This document shows, piece after piece, positions 1-8,230 of a DNA stretch of 64,000 nt (position 1 is its first letter; the number at the start of each line of letters is the position of its first letter). Under the pieces are notes generated by a model. The model saw only the letters and a program-made list of their open reading frames with translations, did not search any database and was not told where the DNA came from. Position numbers and translations under genes: made by a program. Where the stretch lies: positions 186,001 to 250,000 of the forward strand of contig NZ_JADBEJ010000008.1 of the NCBI RefSeq assembly GCF_014873915.1, read 5' to 3'. The stretch comes from Amycolatopsis roodepoortensis (lineage in GTDB: Bacteria; Actinomycetota; Actinomycetes; Mycobacteriales; Pseudonocardiaceae).

Positions 1-699
1 CTCACCAGCGGGCTCGCCGCGGCGACGCTCGTGGTGGTCAACGTCCCGTTCGCGCTCGCCGCGCCGACCGGCTGGTGGGAGTTCTTCCGGCTCAACACGG
101 CGCGCCCGATGGATCCCGACTCGCTCTACAACGTGATCTCCCACCTGTCCGGCTGGGCCGGTTTCGACGGGAAGCTCGCGACGGGCCAGACACCGGTCGT
201 GCTCAACGCCGTCGTCGCGGTGCTGTTCCTCGCCGCCTGCGCCGGCATCGGGTACGTCGCGATGAAGGCGCCGCGCCGTCCGCGGCTCGGCCAGCTGGCC
301 TTCCTCGTGGTGGCCGCGTTCCTGCTGACCAACAAGGTGTGGAGCCCGCAGTATTCGCTGTGGCTGGTGCCGCTGGCGGTGCTCGCGATCCCGCGCTGGC
401 GGCTGCTGCTCGGCTGGATGATCCTCGACGCGCTGGTCTGGGCGCCGCGGATGATGTACTACCTCGGCGTCGACAACAAGGGCCTGCCCGAAGACTGGTT
501 CCTCGGCACCGTCGTCGTCCGCGACCTCGCGGTGGTCGGCCTCTGCGCGCTGGTGATCCGGGAGATCCACCAGCCGCGCCGAGACCTCGTCCGCGCCGCC
601 GGGGACGACGATCCGATCGGCGGCTTCCTCGACGGCGCCCCCGACGCGCGGACGGTCAAACGCGTTTCAGCACCTCAGGCCCAGGACGTTCCAGCCTGA
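1..699 (+). CDS. GT87/DUF2029-type integral membrane mannosyltransferase, C-terminal part
   Basis: The frame is open from the first base, so the N-terminus lies upstream. The visible 232 residues contain several hydrophobic helices, a WSPQYSLWLVPL stretch typical of the GT87/DUF2029 family, and a polar cytoplasmic tail. Members of the family transfer mannose from polyprenyl-phosphate-mannose to envelope glycolipids at the membrane. A GT87-like gene just upstream of rpsF is also found in mycobacteria (Rv0051), which supports the family call. The acceptor cannot be told from sequence. The 3' end overlaps the convergent next gene by 44 bases. Confidence 0.75.
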   Translation, partial: LTSGLAAATLVVVNVPFALAAPTGWWEFFRLNTARPMDPDSLYNVISHLSGWAGFDGKLATGQTPVVLNAVVAVLFLAACAGIGYVAMKAPRRPRLGQLAFLVVAAFLLTNKVWSPQYSLWLVPLAVLAIPRWRLLLGWMILDALVWAPRMMYYLGVDNKGLPEDWFLGTVVVRDLAVVGLCALVIREIHQPRRDLVRAAGDDDPIGGFLDGAPDARTVKRVSAPQAQDVPA

Positions 700-991
700 T
701 GTGCTTGCCGAAGTCCTCGGCCCCGAAGTCGTCGATACTCACGATGACGGCTTCGGGTGACGTCTCGACCAGACGGCAGCTGACCCAGTCTTCCCCGTGC
801 TTGACCGACCAGCGCTCGGCGAGGATGGCCAGCCCCTCGGCCTCCAGCAACGCGACGGAGTCGTCGAAGGCGGCGGGCCCGCCGAGCGGGTAGCCGAAAA
901 CGGTCAGTGCCTGCCAACGGGTTTCCGGCGCGGGGACGACGTAGCCGACGTGCTCGCCGTCCTCCGCCCGGTACACGGTCCGATTCTTCAT
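656..991 (-). CDS. Hypothetical protein, 111 aa
   Basis: Small soluble protein without signal peptide or membrane segment. It is rich in acidic residues and Trp and looks like a compact alpha/beta fold (AEDGEHVGYVVPAPETRWQA near the N-terminus). I do not recognise the family. It converges on the mannosyltransferase gene and overlaps its last 44 bases, so the two transcripts meet tail to tail. A GGGAGG purine stretch lies about 14 bases upstream of the ATG, further than ideal, so the start is only moderately sure. Confidence 0.7.
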   Translation of the reverse strand: MKNRTVYRAEDGEHVGYVVPAPETRWQALTVFGYPLGGPAAFDDSVALLEAEGLAILAERWSVKHGEDWVSCRLVETSPEAVIVSIDDFGAEDFGKHIRLERPGPEVLKRV

Positions 992-1035
992 GCGGCACAG
1001 GTTCGACCCTCCCGTGGCGTGAGGGTCAAGCCGAT

Positions 1036-1545
1036 TCAGCGCACGAGGTAGCCGCCCGTGCTCGTTTCGAAGAACGGCACCGGCCCGGTGCAGGGCAGGA
1101 CGTCCTGCTCGAAACCGCCGTACCCCCAGCTCCAGCCGATCCGGTCGTGCCCGCGCGGCACGTCCCGTACCGAGAAGCCGACGCGGCGGCCGACCACGTT
1201 CACCGGGAAGGCGGGGATGTCGGCGCGTTCGATCACGCCGGTCAGGACGGCGAGGTCGCCGTCACGCGAGACGCAGTCGACCTTGCCCTCGAAGTCGGCG
1301 ACGAGTTTGCCGTCCTTCGCCAGATGATTCACGTGGAACCGGCCCGAAGATTTCCCGGGTTCCCCGAAAGCGGCGAAGTCGAATCGGACCGGCTCGCCTT
1401 CGTAGGCGGGGAACGTCAGCGGCCCGCCCGCCGACCCGATGACGACCGAGCCGGCCGACGGAGCCGCCGTCGCCTGCGTCGCCCCCAGCGTTCCCGCCGC
1501 GACGGCGAGCACGGCGACCGCGGCGATCTTCGACTTGATGTTCAT
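1036..1545 (-). CDS. Secreted hypothetical protein, 169 aa
   Basis: Begins with a classical signal peptide: KSK basic end, an AVAVLAVAAG hydrophobic core, and probable cleavage after ATQATAAP near residue 28. The mature part is about 140 residues of likely beta-rich fold with two cysteines (in KVDCVS and VLPCTG) that could form a disulfide outside the cell. A GGAGGGG ribosome binding site sits just upstream of the ATG at 1545. No family recognised. It stands alone between the 111-aa gene and endonuclease IV on the same strand. Confidence 0.75.
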   Translation of the reverse strand: MNIKSKIAAVAVLAVAAGTLGATQATAAPSAGSVVIGSAGGPLTFPAYEGEPVRFDFAAFGEPGKSSGRFHVNHLAKDGKLVADFEGKVDCVSRDGDLAVLTGVIERADIPAFPVNVVGRRVGFSVRDVPRGHDRIGWSWGYGGFEQDVLPCTGPVPFFETSTGGYLVR

Positions 1546-1662
1546 GGCTTCCCCTCCAGCACCGGGTGTTTCCCGGTCGAGGTCGAGCCTTTCGCGATCG
1601 GGCGCGCCCTGCCCTCCCGCCGGAGAGGGAACGATCTCCCTCCCAAGGGCGAGCGCGGGATG

Positions 1663-2436
1663 TCAGGCGACGCGTTCCCGGACGTAGGCGATGTCCGCGG
1701 CCTGCCCGTCGGCCGGGGTCTCGACGACCACCGGAGCGCCGGCCTCGGCCGCGACCGCGACCAGTACCTCGGGATCGATCGTGCCGTCACCGCCGACGAC
1801 GTTGGCGTGCCGGTCACGGGTGGAACCGAACTCGTCGCGCGAGTTGTTGAGGTGCACCAGATCGATCCGGCCGGTGATGGCCTTGACCTTCTTGACGGCC
1901 TCGGTCAGGTCCCAGCCCGCCGCGTACGCGTGGCAGGTGTCGAAACAGAAACCCGCGCCGAATTCGCCGACCTTGTCCCAGAGCCGGGCGATCGTGTCGA
2001 GGTCGCGGGTCATCGCGTTGTCGCCGCCCGCGGTGTTCTCGATCAGGATCGGCACGGCGAAACCGCCCTTTTCCTGTTCACGCTCGAAAAGCTTGCGCCA
2101 GTTGACAAGACCTTCTTCGACGTCCTCGCCCGCGCCGACGTGGCCGCCGTGCACGACGAGCCCTTTCGCGCCGATCGCGGCAGCGCCGTTCGCGTGCTGG
2201 GTGACGTTCTTCCGCGACGGGATGCGGATGCGGTTGTTCATCGACGCCACGTTGATCAGGTACGGCGAATGGATGAACACCTCGACCGGCGATTCCTTGA
2301 TCGCCTCGCCGTGCGGGTGGGGTTTGGGAGCTTTCCAGCCCTGCGGGTCGGAAAGGAAGAATTGAAGGACTTCGGCTTCGCGCTCGGCGACCGCGGCCAG
2401 CGGGTCGTCGTCGCGGACATGGGCACCGATTTTCAT
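1663..2436 (-). CDS. nfo: Deoxyribonuclease IV (AP endonuclease)
   Basis: 257 residues, close to the usual endonuclease IV length. It cleaves the phosphodiester bond 5' of abasic sites in base excision repair, using a trinuclear zinc centre in a TIM barrel. Signature segments are present in order: MKIGAHV start, ENTAGG (metal Glu), FCFDTCHAYAAGWD (Asp/His), HLNNSRDEFGS and DRHANVVGGDG near residues 205-225. The frame stays open about 190 codons upstream, but MKIGAHV matches the family N-terminus, so I start at 2436. It is transcribed away from the three surface-protein genes. Confidence 0.95.
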   Translation of the reverse strand: MKIGAHVRDDDPLAAVAEREAEVLQFFLSDPQGWKAPKPHPHGEAIKESPVEVFIHSPYLINVASMNNRIRIPSRKNVTQHANGAAAIGAKGLVVHGGHVGAGEDVEEGLVNWRKLFEREQEKGGFAVPILIENTAGGDNAMTRDLDTIARLWDKVGEFGAGFCFDTCHAYAAGWDLTEAVKKVKAITGRIDLVHLNNSRDEFGSTRDRHANVVGGDGTIDPEVLVAVAAEAGAPVVVETPADGQAADIAYVRERVA

Positions 2437-2554
2437 GGTGGCAAAGTACCCTTGGGCGATTCTCCCTGGCGCGGGCCAGGTCGTCACGCTCGTGGGGTAG
2501 CGTGAGCGCGTTCCGTTAAACCGCGTGGGTCCTGAGGGGCGGAGGACGAACTCG

Positions 2555-3358
2555 ATGGGGAAGACTGCCGGGCGGATCACGGCTTGGGGATTCGCGCTTT
2601 CGGTCACGGCCGGGCTCGCGTTCCCGATGACCGCGACGGCCGCCGAGGAACCGAATCCGACCCTTTCCGGCGACTGCGCCGCCACGCTGCAGAACGGGAA
2701 GTCCGCCGACGGACTCGTTCTCGACGCGGGCGCCCCGCTGAATTCGCCCGAGGCGCTGACGGTCGGCCTCGATTCGAAGGCCAAGACCGCCGGAGGACGG
2801 AAGCCGCTGCTTTCGCTGCCGGTCGGCGATCTGGTCAAGACCACCGGCCTCACCGACAACGCGGTCGGCGACCTCGCCGCGCAAGGCGTCTGCAAACCCG
2901 CGCAGGGCACGGTCAACGCGCTCGGGAATCTGACGCAGGATGTCACGAAGGACGTGCCGCCAGTCGTGACCCCGCCGTCCCCGCGGCCGCCGGAAGACCC
3001 CAAGCCGCCGCAGCCTCCGACGCCGGGTCCGGGGCCGGGTCAGCCCGGTGGCCCGGGCAGCGAACTTCCGGTCCAGACCGGCCCGGGTTCCTCCACCGGC
3101 ATCGGCGGCGACTCGATCGCCGGCGTGATCAGCAACGCCGCGCTGCTCCCTGGCAGCTTCGTCCAGGCGCCGGTGATCACCGAGATCATCCCCGGTGAGG
3201 TGCCGCCGCCGACCGTCGACGAGAAGGACGCGGGCCACGCGCAGGCCATCCAGGCGCCGGTCGCCCCCGCCAAGCTGCCGCTGCTGCTCGCGGTACTGGC
3301 GCTGGCCGTCGTCGCCGCGGCCCTGGTCCGTGCCTGGCTCCGGGGCAAGCCCGCCTGA
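2555..3358 (+). CDS. Membrane-anchored surface protein, paralog 1 of 3
   Basis: 267 residues: signal peptide (cleavage around MTATAAEE), a globular part with two cysteines (GDCAAT and QGVCKP), a Pro/Gly-rich linker around residues 140-175, and one C-terminal transmembrane helix followed by a short basic tail, RAWLRGKPA. The topology predicts an extracellular protein held in the membrane by its C-terminus. GGAGGA 9 bases before the ATG decides this start over an in-frame start 30 bases upstream. TAGCGT at 2498-2503 fits a -10 box. Two tandem paralogs with the same plan follow. No known domain recognised. Confidence 0.8.
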   Translation: MGKTAGRITAWGFALSVTAGLAFPMTATAAEEPNPTLSGDCAATLQNGKSADGLVLDAGAPLNSPEALTVGLDSKAKTAGGRKPLLSLPVGDLVKTTGLTDNAVGDLAAQGVCKPAQGTVNALGNLTQDVTKDVPPVVTPPSPRPPEDPKPPQPPTPGPGPGQPGGPGSELPVQTGPGSSTGIGGDSIAGVISNAALLPGSFVQAPVITEIIPGEVPPPTVDEKDAGHAQAIQAPVAPAKLPLLLAVLALAVVAAALVRAWLRGKPA

Positions 3359-3372
3359 TTTCACCGTAAGTG

Positions 3373-3419
3373 ACGCCCGCTTCCACTCGAATGCCTGACT
3401 TCTTCGAGTGAGCGGGCGT
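3373..3419 (+). terminator. Hairpin terminator after surface protein 1
   Basis: ACGCCCGCTTCCACTCGA (3373-3390) pairs with TCGAGTGAGCGGGCGT (3404-3419) with a two-base bulge and a 13-base loop. It lies 15 bases after the stop codon and separates the first two paralogs. There is no long T-run, as is usual for actinobacterial hairpins. Confidence 0.6.
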
Positions 3420-3481
3420 TACTCGTCTCCGTTAGCGTCGTTGTGCAGGTAGGTGACCCCGACGACGGAGGTGTCGAAGGC

Positions 3482-4369
3482 ATGCGCGAACGGACACGGA
3501 GGGCGACAGCCCTGGGTGCGTCGGCCTTCATTCTCGCGGGCTCGGCCGCCCTCGCCATGCCCGGCACGGCCGCCGCCGCCGAGACCAAGACCGCTCCGTG
3601 CGGCGGTTCGGTGACCGCCAAGACCGGCGACAAGATCGTCGGCCAGACCTTGCTCGGCATTCCGATCAATCTCGGCACCGCGGGATCGGTCACCGGGGTA
3701 CTCACCGGGACCGTCAACGCGCTGCTCGGCGAGGTCTGCAAGGTGACGGTGACGATCGTGAACACCGTCGTCGCACCGGTCCCGGTCGTCGGCGCACCCG
3801 CCGCGGAGGCGCTGAACGGCGCCGTCAGCGGCACCCACGAAGCCCTGACCGGCGGCGCCAAGCCCGCTCCCGGAACCCAGCCCCAGCCAGGGAAACCCGC
3901 TCCCGGCACGCCCGGCAGCGGCGGCCCGCAGACGGGCGGACCGGGCGCGCCCGCGCAGGGTGGCGCTCCCGCGCAGGGTGGCATCCCGGCGGCGAACAGC
4001 CCACTGCTGCCCGGCACCTTCACCCCGAACTTCGGCAACCTGCCATGGGGCATCAGCACGGGCTACGCGCCGATGCGCGACTACAGCTCCATCCCGATGG
4101 CGACGGCCGGTCTGTTCAGCCCGTCGCCCGGCCTCCGGTACGGCGGTCAGATCCCGGGTTACACGCCGCAGTTCGGCGTCTCGGCCGAGAACCAGAACGG
4201 CAACCCGGACGTCCAGACCGCGGGACAGGCCGAAGCGCTACCGAGCGTGAGCGACGGATTCACTCAAGACGGGAAACTGCCGCTGCTGATCGCCGTTTTG
4301 GCACTCTCCGGAGTCAGCGCGGGCCTCGTCCGCACCTGGGTGCTCCGCCGAATGGCCGCTACAAGTTAG
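3482..4369 (+). CDS. Membrane-anchored surface protein, paralog 2 of 3
   Basis: 295 residues. Signal peptide with Arg-rich start (MRERTRRATALGAS) and probable cleavage near GTAAAAET. A short cysteine-bearing domain follows (APCGGS, GEVCKV), then a Pro/Gly/Ala linker at about 125-175, a Tyr/Pro-rich segment (GYAPMRDYSS), and a C-terminal membrane helix KLPLLIAVLALSGVSAGLV ending in RTWVLRRMA. The last 35 residues closely match paralog 3 (4471-5355). GGAGGTG 8 bases before the ATG fixes the start. TAGCGT at 3433-3438 is a plausible -10. Function unknown. Confidence 0.8.
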   Translation: MRERTRRATALGASAFILAGSAALAMPGTAAAAETKTAPCGGSVTAKTGDKIVGQTLLGIPINLGTAGSVTGVLTGTVNALLGEVCKVTVTIVNTVVAPVPVVGAPAAEALNGAVSGTHEALTGGAKPAPGTQPQPGKPAPGTPGSGGPQTGGPGAPAQGGAPAQGGIPAANSPLLPGTFTPNFGNLPWGISTGYAPMRDYSSIPMATAGLFSPSPGLRYGGQIPGYTPQFGVSAENQNGNPDVQTAGQAEALPSVSDGFTQDGKLPLLIAVLALSGVSAGLVRTWVLRRMAATS

Positions 4370-4470
4370 ACCTACCGCCTAGTATCTTTCTGGTCACTCC
4401 CTCGTTATCCCCGTCGCAGTGATTCCTCATGCACTGCCACACGCCCCCACCGACCCGGAGGAACGCGCCC

Positions 4471-5355
4471 GTGCGGAAGACCACCATCTGGCAGACCACC
4501 CGCAAGGCGCTCACCGTCACCGCACTGGCCACCATGGTCACCGGTGGCGCGCTCCTGACGGCGGGGACCGCCTCGGCGGCCACCACGCTGGCGAACGCGT
4601 GCAGCGGCACCGTCAACGGCGGGATGGGCGACACCGTCGCGATCACCGGCACCTCGGTCAAGGAACTGGTGCGGGCGGGCGCGCGGGAAGCGGGCACGCT
4701 GGCGCTCTACGACGTCGCCGCGAACGACATCGCCAAGGTCAACAAGATCGACCTCGGCACGGTCCCGAACGCCGCGGGCGGTTCGATCGACGGCAAGGCG
4801 ATCGGCGCGGCCGTGCGACAGGCGGTCAAGAACACCAAGTCCTGGGGCCTCGGGCTGAACCCCGAAAAGACGCTGAACTCCATCGAGCACAAGGTCGCCG
4901 GCAGCTGCGGCCTGACGACGGTCGCGACCAACTACGTCGCGCCCACCCTGCCGACGCCTGGCACCACGGCCCCGCAGCAGGGCGGCACCGGCGGCGGCAC
5001 CAACGGCAGCATCCCGCCGAACACGAACCTGCTCCCCGGCGGCAGCAACGGCACCGGCTACGCCCCGCCGCGCGACTACGGCAACCTTCCGGTCGCGCAG
5101 CCGGGTGTCGCGGTGGCGCCGGGCGTGCGCTACCCGGCCAACAGCCCGCTCCCGGGCGAGGGTGCCCCGCAGTACGGCACCGACGGCCAGGCGGGTCAGG
5201 GTCCCGACGTCCGCAACGCGGGCAACGCCGAAGCGCTCGCGACCGACGGCATGCCCGGCGGCGACGTCCAGCTGCCGATGCTGCTCGCGGTGCTCGTGCT
5301 CGCCGGCGTGACCGCCGCGCTGGTCCGCACCTGGGTGCTGCGCCGCGTCGCCTGA
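4471..5355 (+). CDS. Membrane-anchored surface protein, paralog 3 of 3
   Basis: 294 residues from a GTG start with GGAGGA about 8 bases upstream; an ATG 42 bases earlier lacks a good site. Signal peptide with cleavage near GTASAATT. The globular part has two cysteines (ANACSG, GSCGLT). A Gly/Pro/Asn linker carries GTGYAPPRDYGNLPV, which matches GYAPMRDYSSIPM of paralog 2. The C-terminal helix QLPMLLAVLVLAGVTAALV ends in RTWVLRRVA. The shared tail, the Cys pair and the GYAP-RDY motif make genes 2 and 3 clear duplicates. Lies directly upstream of the rpsF operon. Function unknown. Confidence 0.8.
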   Translation: MRKTTIWQTTRKALTVTALATMVTGGALLTAGTASAATTLANACSGTVNGGMGDTVAITGTSVKELVRAGAREAGTLALYDVAANDIAKVNKIDLGTVPNAAGGSIDGKAIGAAVRQAVKNTKSWGLGLNPEKTLNSIEHKVAGSCGLTTVATNYVAPTLPTPGTTAPQQGGTGGGTNGSIPPNTNLLPGGSNGTGYAPPRDYGNLPVAQPGVAVAPGVRYPANSPLPGEGAPQYGTDGQAGQGPDVRNAGNAEALATDGMPGGDVQLPMLLAVLVLAGVTAALVRTWVLRRVA

Positions 5356-5358
5356 CCG

Positions 5359-5406
5359 CCAGGTACGCTTACCTGGACAAACCCTCCTGCCACGGACAGT
5401 CCGTGG
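5359..5406 (+). promoter_or_regulatory. Two hairpins in the rpsF leader
   Basis: CCAGGTA/TACCTGG (5359-5365 and 5370-5376) and CCACGGA/TCCGTGG (5390-5396 and 5400-5406) are perfect 7-bp stems. The first may end the upstream transcript. The second lies 12 bases before the rpsF ribosome binding site, where the S6:S18 complex is known to bind rpsF leaders in several bacteria. Autoregulation here is inference only. Confidence 0.4.
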
Positions 5407-5433
5407 CCGCGAGCCCATAGGAGGTGAGTGGTT

Positions 5434-5754
5434 GTGTCACGCCATTACGAGGTAATGGTCATCCTGGACCCCACGCTCGACGAGCGTACGGTGGCCCCGA
5501 CCCTGGACAACTTCCTCAACGTGATCCGCACTTCGGGCGGAAGCGTCGAGAAGGTCGACGTCTGGGGCCGTCGCCGGCTGTCCTACGAGATCAAGAAGCA
5601 CGCCGAGGGCATCTACGCGCTGCTCGACCTGAACTCGACTTCGGAAGCGGTCAAGGAGCTGGACCGTCAGCTCTCCCTGCAGGAGACCGTGCTCCGCACC
5701 AAGGTCATGCGCCGCGAGATCAAGCGCGCCGCGACCGCCGCCGCCAAGGCCTGA
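5434..5754 (+). CDS. rpsF: 30S ribosomal protein S6
   Basis: Binds S18 and the central domain of 16S rRNA in the 30S platform. 106 residues; RHYEVMVILDPTLDERTVAP and EKVDVWGRRRLSYEI match actinobacterial S6, followed by a basic, Ala-rich tail. AGGAGG at 5419-5424 sits 9 bases before the GTG at 5434 but only 3 before a GTG at 5428, so I choose 5434. First gene of the rpsF-ssb-rpsR-rplI operon. Confidence 0.97.
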   Translation: MSRHYEVMVILDPTLDERTVAPTLDNFLNVIRTSGGSVEKVDVWGRRRLSYEIKKHAEGIYALLDLNSTSEAVKELDRQLSLQETVLRTKVMRREIKRAATAAAKA

Positions 5755-5771
5755 GCCGAAGGACTTTCCCG

Positions 5772-6275
5772 ATGGCTGGAGACACCGTCATCACGGTGAT
5801 CGGCAACCTCACGTCCGACCCGGAGCTTCGCTTCACCCCTTCCGGTGCGGCGGTCGCGAACTTCACCGTCGCGTCCACCCCGCGCACGCTGGACCGTCAG
5901 TCCGGCGAGTGGAAGGACGGCGAGGCCCTGTTCCTGCGCTGCAACATCTGGCGTCAGGCGGCCGAGAACGTCGCCGAGTCGCTGACGCGTGGCGCGCGGG
6001 TCGTCGTGCAGGGGCGCCTCAAGCAGCGGTCTTTCGAGACCAAGGAAGGCGAGAAGCGCACCGTCGTCGAGCTCGAGGTCGATGAGATCGGCCCGTCGCT
6101 GCGTTACGCCACCGCCAAGGTGAACAAGGTCAGCCGTGGCACCGGTGGCGGTGGCGGCGGCTTCGGTGGTGGCGGCGGTGGCCAGAGCGCCCCGCCCGCC
6201 GACGACCCGTGGGGTTCCGCCCCGCCCGCCGGTGGCGGCGGTGGCGGCGGTTTCTCCGACGAGCCGCCCTTCTGA
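5772..6275 (+). CDS. ssb: Single-stranded DNA-binding protein
   Basis: 167 residues. N-terminal OB fold (MAGDTVITVIGNLTSDPELR to about residue 115) with the usual GAAVANF and WRQAAENV segments. A flexible Gly-rich linker follows (about 120-160), ending in SDEPPF, the acidic tail that contacts replication and repair partners. It coats single-stranded DNA in replication, recombination and repair. The start is the ATG that gives the standard MAGDT N-terminus, 17 bases after rpsF. Gly-run repeats in the linker are normal for actinobacterial SSB. Confidence 0.96.
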   Translation: MAGDTVITVIGNLTSDPELRFTPSGAAVANFTVASTPRTLDRQSGEWKDGEALFLRCNIWRQAAENVAESLTRGARVVVQGRLKQRSFETKEGEKRTVVELEVDEIGPSLRYATAKVNKVSRGTGGGGGGFGGGGGGQSAPPADDPWGSAPPAGGGGGGGFSDEPPF

Positions 6276-6352
6276 TCAGGCGATCCACCGCGGGCGAAAG
6301 CTCCGCGAGACGCCGCGAGACAACCACTACGTAGAAATCCAGGAGAAATACC

Positions 6353-6601
6353 GTGGCCAAGCCACCCATCCGCAAGCCCAAGAAGAAGGTCTGCGTGTTC
6401 TGCAAGGCCGAGAAGAAGGGCCGCCCGGAGAACATCGACTACAAGGACACCAACCTGCTTCGGAAGTACATCTCCGACCGCGGGAAGATCCGTGCCCGTC
6501 GCGTGACCGGCAACTGCAGCCAGCACCAGCGTGACATCGCCATCGCGGTCAAGAACTCCCGCGAAATGGCGCTGCTGCCCTACACCTCGACCGCACGCTA
6601 A
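6353..6601 (+). CDS. rpsR: 30S ribosomal protein S18, zinc-ribbon (C+) form
   Basis: 82 residues, GTG start with AGGAG 7 bases upstream. Partner of S6 in the 30S platform. CVFC at about residues 14-17, with a later Cys and His in NCSQHQRD, forms a potential zinc site, so this is the C+ type. Many actinobacteria also carry a zinc-free copy under Zur control elsewhere. The stop codon overlaps the rplI ribosome binding site. Confidence 0.96.
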   Translation: MAKPPIRKPKKKVCVFCKAEKKGRPENIDYKDTNLLRKYISDRGKIRARRVTGNCSQHQRDIAIAVKNSREMALLPYTSTAR

Positions 6602-6613
6602 GGAGGCACGTCA

Positions 6614-7069
6614 ATGGCGAAGATCATTCTCACCACCGACGTCGCCAACCTCGGTGGGCCCGGCGACATCGTCGAGGTCAAGGACGGCTACGCACGCAAC
6701 TACCTGCTCCCCCGCGGCTACGCCATCGTGGCCACCAAGGGCGCGGAGAAGAACGTGCGCACGATCAAGCGGGCGCAGGAGAGCCGTCGCATCCGCGACC
6801 TCGACCACGCCAAGGAGATCAAGGCGACCCTGGAGGGCCTCGGTGCCATCCAGCTGAGCGGCAAGGCGGCCGAGGGCTCGAAGAAGCTCTTCGGTTCGAT
6901 CACCACCGCCGAGATCGTGGACGCGATCAAGGCCGCGGGTGGCCCGCTGCTCGACAAGCGCGTCATCGAGCTGAAGGACCACATCAAGACCGTGGGCAAG
7001 CACTCGGTCGGCGCCCGTCTGCACCCCGACGTCCGCGTCGACGTGCGGCTCGAGGTCAAGGCCAAGTAA
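6614..7069 (+). CDS. rplI: 50S ribosomal protein L9
   Basis: 151 residues, the normal L9 length. The N-terminal rRNA-binding domain shows KIILTTDVANLGGPGDIVEV and DGYARNYLLPRGYA, joined by the long charged helix typical of L9 to the C-terminal domain ending in VDVRLEVKAK. AGGAGG lies 7 bases upstream of the ATG. It is the last gene of the operon and is followed by a strong terminator. Confidence 0.97.
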   Translation: MAKIILTTDVANLGGPGDIVEVKDGYARNYLLPRGYAIVATKGAEKNVRTIKRAQESRRIRDLDHAKEIKATLEGLGAIQLSGKAAEGSKKLFGSITTAEIVDAIKAAGGPLLDKRVIELKDHIKTVGKHSVGARLHPDVRVDVRLEVKAK

Positions 7070-7083
7070 CACCGCTTCGGCAC

Positions 7084-7127
7084 AGGGCGGGACGTCTCCA
7101 TTCCGGAGGTGTCCCGCCCTTTGTTTT
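7084..7127 (+). terminator. Rho-independent terminator of the rpsF operon
   Basis: AGGGCGGGACGTCTCC (7084-7099) pairs with GGAGGTGTCCCGCCCT (7105-7120), 14 of 16 matched, with a 5-base loop. It is followed directly by TTGTTTT. It lies 14 bases after the rplI stop and is the best intrinsic terminator in the window. Confidence 0.9.
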
Positions 7128-7223
7128 ACGGGGAACCCCACCCCGCCGGGCCACGTCTTAAGCTTGACTGGGGATCAAGGCATTATCGAGACTCGACGTC
7201 GAGGCACGGGGAGATCTGGACGC

Positions 7224-7628
7224 ATGGCTTACGACAGCAACGCCGAGCAGAACCGGCAGGAGAAGGTCACGGTCTCCGCGCCCGCCAATCCGGACAAGCC
7301 GGCGTCGGCCGGGGGTGGCGGCGGGTTCACCTTCGACAAGGACAAGATCGACGGCATCATCAAGAAGTGGACGGATCTGCAGGTCGAGCTCAAGCGGGAC
7401 TACGCCGACGCGAACCTGATGGCGAACGTCAAGGCGCCGGGCAAGGAGTTCGCGAGCGGCGACTGGGAGAAGCTGGCGAACCCGTCGGGCAAGGCGTTCC
7501 TGGAGCAGAACCAGAAGATGCAGGACTACGTCAAGAACTACATCGACCAGCTGACCGCCGCCAAGCAGAAGATCGCCACGAACGAGGCCGAGACCCAGGC
7601 TTCGCTCAACAAGCACAAGGCCGTGTGA
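7224..7628 (+). CDS. ESX/WXG-like helical protein, 134 aa
   Basis: A disordered N-terminus with a Gly run is followed by about 85 residues of amphipathic helix from FDKDKIDGIIKKWTDLQ to the end, the length and character of a WXG100-type helical hairpin. A SGDW motif near residue 83 may stand in for the WXG turn. No signal peptide, as expected for a T7SS substrate. It heads a four-gene T7SS module and its stop overlaps the next ATG (ATGA). The family call rests on context and helix pattern. Confidence 0.65.
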   Translation: MAYDSNAEQNRQEKVTVSAPANPDKPASAGGGGGFTFDKDKIDGIIKKWTDLQVELKRDYADANLMANVKAPGKEFASGDWEKLANPSGKAFLEQNQKMQDYVKNYIDQLTAAKQKIATNEAETQASLNKHKAV

Positions 7629-8227
7629 TGCGACGTTCCCTCGTTCTCCTCCTCGCCGCGGGCGCGCTGGTCGCCGGCTGTTCCGGCACCAAGAACGGCA
7701 CCGCCTCGTCGGAGCCGTCCTATACGACCGGGGCCGGTGCCTCGAGCGCGTCGAGCGGTTCGTCCGGCTCCGCGCCCAAGGTGTCCAACCCGTTGAAGAC
7801 CTCGTCGATCGAGAGCGACGCCTGCTCCGCGCTTTCCGCGGCGAAGCGGACCGAGCTCGGTCTCGGCGAAGGCGAGCAGCGGACCACGAGCGTCGGGCCC
7901 GGCTGCTCGATCTTCGCCGCCGACGACCGGCTGAACCAGATCGAGATCAGCCCGGTGCTCGCGAACAAGAACGGCCTCAGCGACGTCTACGACACGAAGG
8001 CCAATGACGAGTACTTCGAGCCGACCGAGGTCGCCGGGTACCCGGCGGTGTACGCCGCCGCGGTCGACGGCCGCAAGAGCGGCAAATGCGGCCTCTTCGT
8101 CGGCGTGACCGACCAGCTGGCCGTGAACATCCTGGTGCAGTACGACAACGGGCCGGGCGCGAGCGATCCGTGCCCGGTCGCGCTCAAGGTGGGGGAAGCG
8201 ATGATCGAGACGTTGAAGGAGGGCTGA
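7628..8227 (+). CDS. DUF3558-type lipoprotein
   Basis: 199 residues. Lipoprotein signal with lipobox LVAGC (Cys about residue 18), then a Ser/Ala/Gly-rich linker and a globular domain with four cysteines (SDACSAL, GPGCSIF, GKCGLF, SDPCPVA), the pattern of DUF3558 lipoproteins common in actinobacteria. It is probably anchored outside the membrane. The ATGA overlap with the preceding gene and the 3-base gap to the next suggest translational coupling in the T7SS module. Function of the family is unknown. Confidence 0.75.
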   Translation: MRRSLVLLLAAGALVAGCSGTKNGTASSEPSYTTGAGASSASSGSSGSAPKVSNPLKTSSIESDACSALSAAKRTELGLGEGEQRTTSVGPGCSIFAADDRLNQIEISPVLANKNGLSDVYDTKANDEYFEPTEVAGYPAVYAAAVDGRKSGKCGLFVGVTDQLAVNILVQYDNGPGASDPCPVALKVGEAMIETLKEG

Positions 8228-8230
8228 CGC

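Noticed and set aside
2437..3003. N-terminal extension of the endonuclease IV frame
   Set aside because: Low-quality Arg/Ser/Pro-rich sequence antisense to surface protein 1; the family starts at MKIGAHV.
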